Shown: positions 18,439-26,400 of the stretch, one piece after another
Numbering within the stretch: the stretch's first letter is position 1
How the letters are laid out: each line of letters begins with the position of its first letter
Assembly: GCA_963824095.1 (NCBI GenBank)
Contig: CAWGNS010000006.1
Location: 62,001 to 126,000 of the forward strand
DNA: 64,000 nt
Direction of reading: 5' to 3'
From: JBBDWJ01 sp963824095
Lineage (GTDB): Bacteria; Acidobacteriota; Terriglobia; Bryobacterales; UBA6623
Notes under the pieces: generated by a model
Seen by the model: the letters and a program-made list of their open reading frames with translations, nothing else
What the model was told of the DNA's origin: nothing
The model's database searches: none
Position numbers and translations under genes: made by a program

Positions 18439-20904
18439 ATGCGAATCGCCACCAACCCCACTCTTAACGGCATGGCCGCCGTGCTCTTGCTCTTCAGCGC
18501 CGTGCTGCCCGCGCAGGAGGCTCCTAAGCCCACCCCGACCATCGCGGAAAAGACCGCCGATATGCAAAGCCTCGATGGGTTTCTGCCGCTCTACTGGGAC
18601 GCGCGGGAGGGCAAGCTTTGGATCGAGATCGGCCGTTGGGACACGGAAATGCTCTACACCGAGTCGCTGGCGGCCGGCATCGGCTCGAACGACATCGGGC
18701 TCGACCGCGGCCAACTCGGCAGCGAAGCGGTTGTCGCCTTCGAGCGTGTTGGGCCCAAGGTGCTGTTGGTCGAGCACAACTATGGCTACCGGGCCGTCAC
18801 CGGCGACGCAGCCGAACAAGAGGCCGTCAGCGAGTCGTTCGCCCGCAGCGTGCTGTGGGGTTTTACGGTCGCGGCCGAACAGGGCGACCGCGTGCTCGTC
18901 GACGCCACCGAGTTTTTCCTGCGCGATACGCATGGCGTTGCCGAGAGTTTAAAAAATGCCAAGCAGGGCACATACAAAGTGGATGCGTCCCGCAGCGCGC
19001 TCTATCTGCCATACACCAAGAACTTCCCGAAAAACACTGAAGTCGAGGCGACCCTGACGTTCACCGGCGGGCCCGCCGGCGACTGGCTGCAATCGGTTTC
19101 GCCCAGCAGCGATGCGGTCACGGTGCGCGAGCATCATTCGTTTGTCGAACTGCCCGGTCCGGGGTACACGCCGCGGGCGTTCGATCCTCGGGGCGGTTTT
19201 TTCGGCGTGTCGTATCTGGATTTTTCGACGCCGATCCAGGAACCGATCCGCAAGCAGTTCATCGCGCGCCACCGCTTGCACAAGAAAGACCCCAGCGCCG
19301 CGGTCAGCGACGTTGTCGAACCGATCGTCTATTATCTCGACCCGGGCACGCCCGAGCCGGTACGGTCGGCACTGCTCGACGGCGCGCGCTGGTGGAGTCA
19401 GGCGTTCGAAGCGGCCGGGTTCCGCAACGCCTTTCGCGTCGAGATGCTGCCCGCCGGCGCCGACCCGATGGACATCCGCTACAACGTGATCCAGTGGGTG
19501 CACCGCTCGACGCGCGGCTGGTCGTACGGCGGCGCGGTCGTCGACCCACGCACGGGCGAGATTATCAAGGGCAAGGTGACGCTCGGCTCGCTGCGCGTGC
19601 GGCAGGATTACCTGATTGCCGAAGCGCTGCTGGGCCCCTATGAACCCGGCCAACCGCGCAACCCCGCCATGGAGCGCATGGCCGTGGCACGTCTGCGGCA
19701 GCTCGCCGCCCACGAAGTGGGGCACACGCTGGGTCTTTCGCACAACTATGTAGCGAGCACGGCCGGGCGCGCTTCGGTGATGGACTATCCTCACCCGCTG
19801 ATCAAACTCACCGACGCTGGCGGGATCGACCTCAGCGACGCCTACGCGACCGGCATGGGCGAGTGGGACAAGGTGGCGATCCGTTGGGGCTACGGCGAGT
19901 TCGCCTCCGGTGGCGACGACCCCGCCGCGCTCGACCGCATTCTGCGCGACGCCGCCCAACGCGGCATCTTTTTCCTCACCGACGCCGACGCCCGGCCGCT
20001 GGGCAGTGCGCACCCGGCCAATCACCTGTGGGACAACGGCTCGAACGCGGTCGACGAGCTGCAGCGCCTGATGACGGTGCGCGCCGCTGTATTGGGACGC
20101 TTTTCGGAGAAACAGATTCCCGAGGGCGCGCCGATGGCGACCCTGGCCGACACGCTGGTACCGCTATATCTGCTGCAGCGCTACCAGGTGGAGGCCGCGG
20201 CAAAGACCATCGGGGGGCTCTCCTATCGTTACGCGCTGCGCGGCGACGGCCAGCCGATCACCACGATGATTGCCCCGGCCGAGCAGCGCCGCGCGCTCGA
20301 CGCCGTGCTGTCGACGATCTCGCCCCAGGCGCTGCGGATTCCCGAAACCGTGCTGAAGCTGCTGGCGCCGCGTCCGCCCGGGTTCCCCAGGACCCCCGAG
20401 TCTTTTGCCGCGCATACAGGAGTCACCTTCGACGCACTGGCGGCAGCCGAGGGTGCTGCCGATCACGTGGCGTCGTTGCTGCTGCACCCGCAGCGGGCGG
20501 CGCGTCTGGTGGAATTTCACGCGCGGGATGCTCAGCAACCCGGCCTGGCCGAGGTGCTCGAACACATCGTCGACAGCGTGCGGCGCGGGACGCCGGGAGC
20601 AAGCTATGAAGTGCAACTGGAGCGTGTCGCCGAGCTGGCGGTGTTGCGCAGGCTGATGTCGTTGGCCGCCGATGACGGCGCCTCGGCGACGGTACAGGCC
20701 CTGGCGCGCCACCAACTCAAGCAATGGCAGAAAGTGGCGGCCCAGCCTTCCGACGACGTCGACCTCGCCGCGCATCGGGAGTACGTCGCCGGACAAATCG
20801 CACGGTTTTTCGAGCACCCCAAGGAGATGCTGCTTCCCGAACCCGCCGAGGCGCCGCCCGGCCAGCCGATTGGCATGGCCGACTGGAGTTGTGGCTGGGA
20901 GTGA
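18439..20904 (+). CDS. Secreted zinc-dependent metzincin protease (DUF5117/DUF5118 type)
   Basis: 821 residues with a signal peptide (MAAVLLLFSAVLPAQ). The active site HEVGHTLGLSH (His425, Glu426, His429, His435) is the extended metzincin HExxHxxGxxH, followed by a Met-turn (SVMDYP, about residue 447). The N-terminal half (YWDAREGKLWIEIGRWDTEM and onwards) matches the family's DUF5118/DUF5117 region and the C-terminal part is helical. AGGGA eight bases before the ATG at 18439 sets the start. Expected location is periplasmic or outer surface. Together with the M16 gene it forms a secreted proteolysis pair. Confidence 0.9.
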   Translation: MRIATNPTLNGMAAVLLLFSAVLPAQEAPKPTPTIAEKTADMQSLDGFLPLYWDAREGKLWIEIGRWDTEMLYTESLAAGIGSNDIGLDRGQLGSEAVVAFERVGPKVLLVEHNYGYRAVTGDAAEQEAVSESFARSVLWGFTVAAEQGDRVLVDATEFFLRDTHGVAESLKNAKQGTYKVDASRSALYLPYTKNFPKNTEVEATLTFTGGPAGDWLQSVSPSSDAVTVREHHSFVELPGPGYTPRAFDPRGGFFGVSYLDFSTPIQEPIRKQFIARHRLHKKDPSAAVSDVVEPIVYYLDPGTPEPVRSALLDGARWWSQAFEAAGFRNAFRVEMLPAGADPMDIRYNVIQWVHRSTRGWSYGGAVVDPRTGEIIKGKVTLGSLRVRQDYLIAEALLGPYEPGQPRNPAMERMAVARLRQLAAHEVGHTLGLSHNYVASTAGRASVMDYPHPLIKLTDAGGIDLSDAYATGMGEWDKVAIRWGYGEFASGGDDPAALDRILRDAAQRGIFFLTDADARPLGSAHPANHLWDNGSNAVDELQRLMTVRAAVLGRFSEKQIPEGAPMATLADTLVPLYLLQRYQVEAAAKTIGGLSYRYALRGDGQPITTMIAPAEQRRALDAVLSTISPQALRIPETVLKLLAPRPPGFPRTPESFAAHTGVTFDALAAAEGAADHVASLLLHPQRAARLVEFHARDAQQPGLAEVLEHIVDSVRRGTPGASYEVQLERVAELAVLRRLMSLAADDGASATVQALARHQLKQWQKVAAQPSDDVDLAAHREYVAGQIARFFEHPKEMLLPEPAEAPPGQPIGMADWSCGWE

Positions 20905-20963
20905 GATCGAACCTAACGCAAGAAACCATTGCGGAAGGTAACGCAAAACGGTTGGTAGCGGGA

Positions 20964-21284
20964 AACAGAGCCGCGGGCGTAAGCCGGCGGGCCGAAGCGG
21001 CACGAAGCCGCCGGGATCGATCCACAAGCGAAGGGCCAGGGGCAGCGTACCAAGCAGGGTCCCCCCCGGCCCGGCCCCGGCAGCGTGGGGCCATACGCCG
21101 CGACGAATCGCGACGCGGCAAACCGTGGAGGTTCACGCCACGGACGCAGTTTTTTTGATTCTGTGCCTTTTGGCACCGCTCGTGTCGTGTCTCAAAAATG
21201 CGCTGCCCTTTGGATGCGACGGGCGAGTCTTGCCCTGGACTTGCTTGGGTCCTCGGCCCGCCGGCTGACGCCTGCGGCTCTGAT
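20964..21284. repeat. Family A bipartite inverted repeat
   Basis: Left end 20964-20996 (AGAGCCGCGGGCGTAAGCC) and right end 21254-21284 (GGCTGACGCCTGCGGCTCT). The core of about 257 bp contains a family G palindrome at 21119-21141 (AACCGTGGAGGTTC). The gap 20905-21368 has no gene. Confidence 0.7.
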
Positions 21285-21368
21285 TTCGCGATTCGTGGCT
21301 CCGTGGTGGGACGCGGAACGGCGTGGAAGGCGAGGCCCCGCACCGCTGGCGCCGCGCCGTTGCTGGCG

Positions 21369-21824
21369 CTACTCGGACGGGTAGTTCTTCGAGTACCAAT
21401 CCGCCGGCATGTTGGTCGCGATGTGCAGCACGCGGACGTGCGTGAATCCCATCTTTTTCAGCGCGCTGTACGCCGGGCGCACATTTGGACATTTCTCCAT
21501 CGGGCAGCAACCGCAATAAATCACCAGATCGGCGTCCTTATCGAGATCGGCAACGGCTTTCTTGAGTAGCTCCATCCCCTCGGGCTTCGAGGTTGGGCCC
21601 GCAAAGATGGCGTCCCGGATGTGCTTGCCCTGGTAGAGCACCGGAAACGCCACGCACAGGATGGTCGGAGCGTCGCCGGACGACGATTCGAGCGTGGCAG
21701 CCAGTGCCGCGGGCTCGACAACGTCGGACGCAGGCCACGGGTTCGCCGGCTGTTGTCCGAACCCAGCCGCGCCGAAGAGCAAGGCCACGGCCAGCGCCGC
21801 GCGGGAAAGAATGTCTACCCTCAT
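21369..21824 (-). CDS. Secreted rhodanese-like protein with Cys-rich active loop
   Basis: 151 residues with a signal peptide (AALAVALLFGAAGFGQQ). The fold matches a rhodanese domain: FAGPTSKPEGMELLKKAVAD, LVIYCGCCPMEKCPNVRPAY, ALKKMGFTHVRVLHIATNMP. The active-site loop holds Cys104, Cys106, Cys107 and Cys112 rather than the usual single Cys, which could mean a metal- or thiol-related role instead of sulfurtransfer. GGAG lies about eight bases before the ATG. It stands alone on the minus strand between repeats. Confidence 0.8.
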   Translation of the reverse strand: MRVDILSRAALAVALLFGAAGFGQQPANPWPASDVVEPAALAATLESSSGDAPTILCVAFPVLYQGKHIRDAIFAGPTSKPEGMELLKKAVADLDKDADLVIYCGCCPMEKCPNVRPAYSALKKMGFTHVRVLHIATNMPADWYSKNYPSE

Positions 21825-21915
21825 GTTCGACTCCTGACCCTATTATGGTGCGAAATGGCGGAGGGTGTCTGCCGAAAAAGACCACAAGCGGCCGCCCCAA
21901 CCGCGCAACGCGCAT

Positions 21916-22229
21916 CAACAGAGCCGCAGGCGTAAACAGGTTGCGGAAAAACTCCAGCCTGGCCAGCTGCTTCAGGGGAAGTCGCTTCGCATCTCGATCG
22001 CGGTCAGGCGAAACCTGCTGCCCTCAATGGGGACATGGTCACCGGCGGGTTAACTGGCATCTGCGGATTTTTCGCAGAGGTTTACGGGATTCCGCAAGGT
22101 GCGAAACTGCGGTGACTGTCCAGCCCTTCCGGCACGGTCTCTTTGTCCGGTTGGTCGTTGGCGTACTGCCGCTTCGCCCGCCGCCTTCGGTGCGCTTCGG
22201 CCCGCCGGCTTACGCCTGCGGCTCTGTTT
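21916..22229. repeat. Family A bipartite element containing a family B repeat
   Basis: Left end 21916-21940 (AGAGCCGCAGGCGTAA, truncated) and right end 22197-22229 (GGCTTACGCCTGCGGCTCT). Nested inside is family B copy 2 at 22028-22121 (GGTCACCGG ... GCGGTGACTGTCC), which also shares internal sequence with the copy at 338-416. The 571-bp gap 21825-22395 has no gene apart from the terminator. Confidence 0.65.
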
Positions 22230-22289
22230 TGTGGCTTCGTTGCCTGCGCGGGTAGGTGGCCACTCCATCTGAGTTCGAACAGGTGATGA

Positions 22290-22329
22290 CAAAAAAGGCC
22301 TGCCGCGCCCGAGGGGCAAACGGCAGGCC
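22290..22329 (-). terminator. Rho-independent terminator of the TonB receptor gene
   Basis: On the minus strand a stem (GGCCTGCCG ... CGGCAGGCC) is followed directly by TTTTTTG. It lies about 66 bases after the stop of the TonB-dependent receptor gene and is the clearest intrinsic terminator in the window. Confidence 0.85.
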
Positions 22330-22395
22330 GGGAACGCAGGCTCCGGTCGTGGGCGAAATCCCTTGTCCGCAACCTGCAGCGTTCGTCTATCTCGC

Positions 22396-25300
22396 TTAGA
22401 ACTCGACGCGCACGCCGACCTGGCCGGTGCGGCTGCCTCCGAATTCGGCGGTGCGGGCCGAGGTGATGCGCCCGAAGCTATTGCTGTCGACCGACAGGTT
22501 GGGGTCGGCCAGATTCACGTGGTTGAACAGGTTCGTGAAGGTGCCTTCCATACGCAGGTGGACGCGCTCGGTCAGCGCGAACGTTTTGTTGAGGCCCAGC
22601 GACAGGTTGACCGTGCCGGGACCTTCGATGATGCCGATACCGGAGTCGCCGAAGCGACCGATCGGGGCCAGGTCGGAGGCCGGGTTGACGCCAATCGTGC
22701 AGGGCGATCCGAATTGCCAGCCCGCCGTGCCGGGGCAGCCGAACGCCGACGAATCGGCCCACTTGTCGCGGGTCGGGTTGCTGAGGTTGCCGTCGGCGAG
22801 GCGGTCGGGGTGCTGCGGCCGGCCGATGCGGCCCGAGCCGGTGCCCGAGGGGTCGCCCTTGGAGAAGGTCGGGGTCATATGCGGTCCGCTCTGCGCCAGG
22901 AAACTCGAGGTAAGCCGCCAGCCGCCCAACACGGCTTCCATCAGCGGGTTCATGCCGCGGCCGAAGGCGCGCCCACGGCCGAAGGGAAGCTGATAGCTGG
23001 CGGTGGTGATCCAGCGATGGCGGCGGGTCGCATAGACCGGGCCGTACTCGGCGCCGCGGTTGTAGAGATCCATGGCGCGTCCGCCGGCGGTCTCGCCCGC
23101 GAAGCCGCTGGGGTTGGGTCCCTGGTTATCGGCCAGGTTGCTGGCGAAGGTGTAGGTCGAGTTGAACAGCAGGCTGCTGCTGAGGCGGTGGTTCACTTCC
23201 ACCTGGGCGGCATGATAGATCGCGCCGGCGCCGGTGGTGCGGGTGTTGATGGTGCCCCAGTTGGGGAAGGGCCGGCGGCTCAACGGTTGCGCCGCGTAGA
23301 AGTCGGTCGAGTAGTAGGACTCGTTCAGGTCCGGCGCCCAGACCAGAGACACCGTACGCTGCCCGATATAGGAAAGCCGCACCCCCGTGCCGCGGCCCAG
23401 GTCGCGGTCGACCGACAGGTTCCACTGGAACGAGTAGGGATCCTTGAAGTGAATGGCGTTGGCGGTTCCGAAGTAGGCGTTGCCGAAATCCTCGGCGGAG
23501 ATACCGCTGCCGCCGGCGTTGATGTTCGGCCAGGCGAAGGTCGGCTTGCCGTTCACATCGGGATTGAGGAACTGCCGGGCGTCGGACTGCAGCGTGCCGG
23601 TCAGCGAGTAGAACACGTTGCCCAGCACGATTACGTTGTAGACGCCGAATCCGCCGCGCACCACGGTTTTGTTGTCCGCGAAAGGCCGGTAGGCAAAACC
23701 GACGCGGGGCAGAAAGCGCAGCTTGGGCACAAAGCGGAGACCTTCGGGAATACCGGCCTGGCTGGCCGACATCACCGGGGTGCAGGGCGCGCCGTTGGCC
23801 GAGGGACCCTCGGTGCTGCCAATCTCGGGGCAGGCGTTGAACGATTGCAGGTAGCCCGGAGCGAGGTTGGCTTCGGTGCCGGTCGGGAACACCACACGGC
23901 CCGACTTGGGAACACTGGGATCGAAGTTGCCGATGTTTCCGCCCGAGTCGCGGTAGGAGGGGTGGTATTCGTAGCGCAGCCCGAACTCGAGCGTCAGGCG
24001 CGGGCTCATCCGAAAGCTGTCCTGCGCGTAGTAGGCGTAGTGCGTGGTGCGGCCGTCGTTGTCGTTCTTGACTATCGCGAAAGCGGTTTCGACCGGCAGG
24101 CCCAGCAGAAAATCGCCCATCGGGACGCTCGAAAAGGTGCCGTCAAAGCTGTAGTTGCCGTAGTTGTCGCCGCCGATGAAGCCCAGGTCCGAACCGGCGC
24201 GCATGCGGCGGATGTCGAGGCCGAACTTCAGCGTGTGGCGGCCGTTGATCCAGGTCACGTTATCGGTTACCTGGAAGGTGTGCGATTTGCCGAAGCCGTC
24301 GACGCGGTCGACATCGAGGCCGGTCAACTGGTCGATCGAAACGTCGGGCAGGCCGTTGTAGGGGAAGCTGGGGCCGATGCCTTCGAGACCCAGCGAGTTG
24401 GTGAACGCCGGCCCGTCGAAGGGCATCGAATTGCTGTTGTCGAAGATCGAGAAACCGAAACGAAACTCATTGAGCACGCTGGGCGACAGGGTGTAGTTGT
24501 GCGACACCACGAACATCTTGTTGTTCTCGACCGCGGTGCCCGAAGGCAGCGCCAGCGGCTTGGGCGTGTTGGTCGTGGTGTCGAGCCAGCTCCAGCGGGC
24601 GAACAGCGACTGCTTCGAGGTCAGGTAGTGATCGACGCGAACGTCGTATTGGTTCGAGCCGTAGCTGTTGTCGCGGTTGTCGATGTAGTTGGCGTCGTGA
24701 ATCCGCGTCAGGTCGCCGGCGTTGGGCAGCGGATAGAGCCCCAGAATCTTCTTGGCGGCGCCGCTGATCTGCGAGGCCGGAATCACGTTGTTGGCAAACG
24801 GCTGGCCCGTGGCCGGGTCGACGACCGTGACGCCCTCGTTGCTGAAGTCGCCGTTGCGCACGGCTTCGGTCGGTACGCGGTTCTGGATCGTCGCGCCGCG
24901 CGGGAACGTGAAATGCTCGAAATCGGCGAAGAAGAACGTCTTGTTCTTGCCGTTGTAGAGTTTGGGGATGATCACCGGACCGCCGCCCGAGCCGCCCACG
25001 TCGTTGGCGACCTTCTGCGGCTTTTCGAGCGCGCCGTAGCGCTGCGCGTCCAGAGCGCGGTTCTGGTGGTACCAGAAGGCGGCGCCGTGAAATTCGTTGG
25101 TGCCGCTTTTAGATATCGTCGTCACGTCGCCGGACTGGCCGTACTCGGCGTTGTTGCCGACCGCCTGCACCTTGATCTCCGAGATCATCTCAACCGACGT
25201 GAAGCCCTTCTTCGTCGGGCTGTTGCCGGTGACCTGCGTGGTCGAGATGCCGTCGAGCGAAAACTGCGTCTGCGACGGCAGGTTGCCCTGGATCGTGAAG

Positions 25301-25824
25301 TTGTTGCTGTTGTCGGCCTGCACGCCGGGGAGCAAGGCGATCAGGTTGTAGGGACTGGTGCTGTCGGCGGCGCGTACGTTGCCGGGCAGCGCCGTCAGCT
25401 TGTCCGCATTCATCGTCGTCGAGATGGTCTGCGTCTCGCTGGTGATCACTCCGCCGCTGGCCTCCACGGTCACCGTTTCGCTCACTTCGCCGATTTGCAG
25501 CGGGACGTTGACGCGCAGCGTCTGGCGCGCCACCAGCATCAGGTCGGTGGTGGTGTAGGATTGAAACCCCGCCGCGACGACCTCCAGTCGATAGTGGCCC
25601 GGCTTGGAGTTCACGGCCTCATAGTCGCCATTGGCGTTGGACTTGAACTCACGGGTGGTGTTTTCATCCGTGTTGGTGATCTTCAGCGTGGCGTCGGGAA
25701 CACCCGCCCCGGAAGGATCGGTCACCGTTCCCAGGATGGTGCCAAACGTGGACTGGGCCGAAGCCAGGCCCGCCAAGGCAAGAAAGGCCCCCAAAAGGGC
25801 CAAACTCCGAATCAGGCTTCTCAT
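22396..25824 (-). CDS. Oar-like TonB-dependent outer-membrane receptor
   Basis: 1142 residues. The signal peptide (LALLGAFLALAGLASAQ) is followed by a carboxypeptidase-regulatory-like domain (GTILGTVTDPSGAGVPDATL, about residues 25-110), a plug region (IQGNLPSQTQFSLDGISTTQ) and a large beta-barrel that ends in the terminal aromatic typical of outer-membrane proteins (VGVRVEF). This layout is the Oar/CarboxypepD_reg TonB family, greatly expanded in Acidobacteriota and used for uptake of large substrates, often glycans or peptides; the substrate here is unknown. The start at 25824 is chosen because the signal peptide begins there, preceded by a GAAAGAGAG purine run. Confidence 0.93.
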   Translation of the reverse strand: MRSLIRSLALLGAFLALAGLASAQSTFGTILGTVTDPSGAGVPDATLKITNTDENTTREFKSNANGDYEAVNSKPGHYRLEVVAAGFQSYTTTDLMLVARQTLRVNVPLQIGEVSETVTVEASGGVITSETQTISTTMNADKLTALPGNVRAADSTSPYNLIALLPGVQADNSNNFTIQGNLPSQTQFSLDGISTTQVTGNSPTKKGFTSVEMISEIKVQAVGNNAEYGQSGDVTTISKSGTNEFHGAAFWYHQNRALDAQRYGALEKPQKVANDVGGSGGGPVIIPKLYNGKNKTFFFADFEHFTFPRGATIQNRVPTEAVRNGDFSNEGVTVVDPATGQPFANNVIPASQISGAAKKILGLYPLPNAGDLTRIHDANYIDNRDNSYGSNQYDVRVDHYLTSKQSLFARWSWLDTTTNTPKPLALPSGTAVENNKMFVVSHNYTLSPSVLNEFRFGFSIFDNSNSMPFDGPAFTNSLGLEGIGPSFPYNGLPDVSIDQLTGLDVDRVDGFGKSHTFQVTDNVTWINGRHTLKFGLDIRRMRAGSDLGFIGGDNYGNYSFDGTFSSVPMGDFLLGLPVETAFAIVKNDNDGRTTHYAYYAQDSFRMSPRLTLEFGLRYEYHPSYRDSGGNIGNFDPSVPKSGRVVFPTGTEANLAPGYLQSFNACPEIGSTEGPSANGAPCTPVMSASQAGIPEGLRFVPKLRFLPRVGFAYRPFADNKTVVRGGFGVYNVIVLGNVFYSLTGTLQSDARQFLNPDVNGKPTFAWPNINAGGSGISAEDFGNAYFGTANAIHFKDPYSFQWNLSVDRDLGRGTGVRLSYIGQRTVSLVWAPDLNESYYSTDFYAAQPLSRRPFPNWGTINTRTTGAGAIYHAAQVEVNHRLSSSLLFNSTYTFASNLADNQGPNPSGFAGETAGGRAMDLYNRGAEYGPVYATRRHRWITTASYQLPFGRGRAFGRGMNPLMEAVLGGWRLTSSFLAQSGPHMTPTFSKGDPSGTGSGRIGRPQHPDRLADGNLSNPTRDKWADSSAFGCPGTAGWQFGSPCTIGVNPASDLAPIGRFGDSGIGIIEGPGTVNLSLGLNKTFALTERVHLRMEGTFTNLFNHVNLADPNLSVDSNSFGRITSARTAEFGGSRTGQVGVRVEF

Positions 25825-26400
25825 AGCACACTCTCTTTCTTTAGCTGCACCGAAAGCCCTCTTCAATGGACGATTAATTACCGAAGAATGTTTTCTCACT
25901 AAATAGGTTAGAAAGTAAGAGGGCTTGGGCAAACTCCAAGCTAACGATTCATTCATTCGAAGTTGTTACAGAGCGGTTCCTTTTCGATGAAACTTTCACT
26001 TAAAGACCGTGAAGCCTCAAGACTCCAAAACTCTCCCGAAAGCGCCTATTCGAGACGCCCACGTCCGGTTTACAAAGAAAGGCAATCGCTGCTATCGGAA
26101 ACCTTTCCAGAATGAGAGCGCCGGTTGGAGTCGTGACGCCAAGGCATTGGAAGCTAAGCCAATAACCAGATAGCCGGAGTACCTTTATAAGACATCGAGG
26201 GAGCAAAGCCCCCCGGCAGGGGTGCGGGCCAAGCTGGCGCGGCAGGAAAAAGCTTGCGTGGCGGTAAGAAATAGGGGGCGCCCGGTTCCTGGCCCCGGCA
26301 GCGCCCTCAAGGCTCCGGGCCCGCGGGTCCCCAGCACCCGGGACAAAATATTTCCACATCCACCCCTACACCAAAGCGCCGGCACTGCGTCTAAGTCCTC
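25825..26400. other. Divergent promoter region, no gene
   Basis: This 576-bp interval separates the minus-strand TonB receptor from the plus-strand ADOP gene. Bases 25850-26000 are clearly richer in A and T than the surroundings, consistent with promoters for the receptor. No confident -35/-10 pair, operator or gene was found. Confidence 0.45.

Noticed and set aside
18223..18933. Minus-strand frame opposite the start of the metzincin gene
   Set aside because: It overlaps a repeat element and the signal peptide of a well-supported gene, and has no recognisable domain.
22363..25902. Very long open frame (over 1100 codons) on the plus strand, opposite the TonB receptor
   Set aside because: High GC with biased third positions makes antisense frames stay open. 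The minus strand has a full signal peptide, CarboxypepD and barrel architecture plus a terminator; the plus-strand translation is low-complexity.
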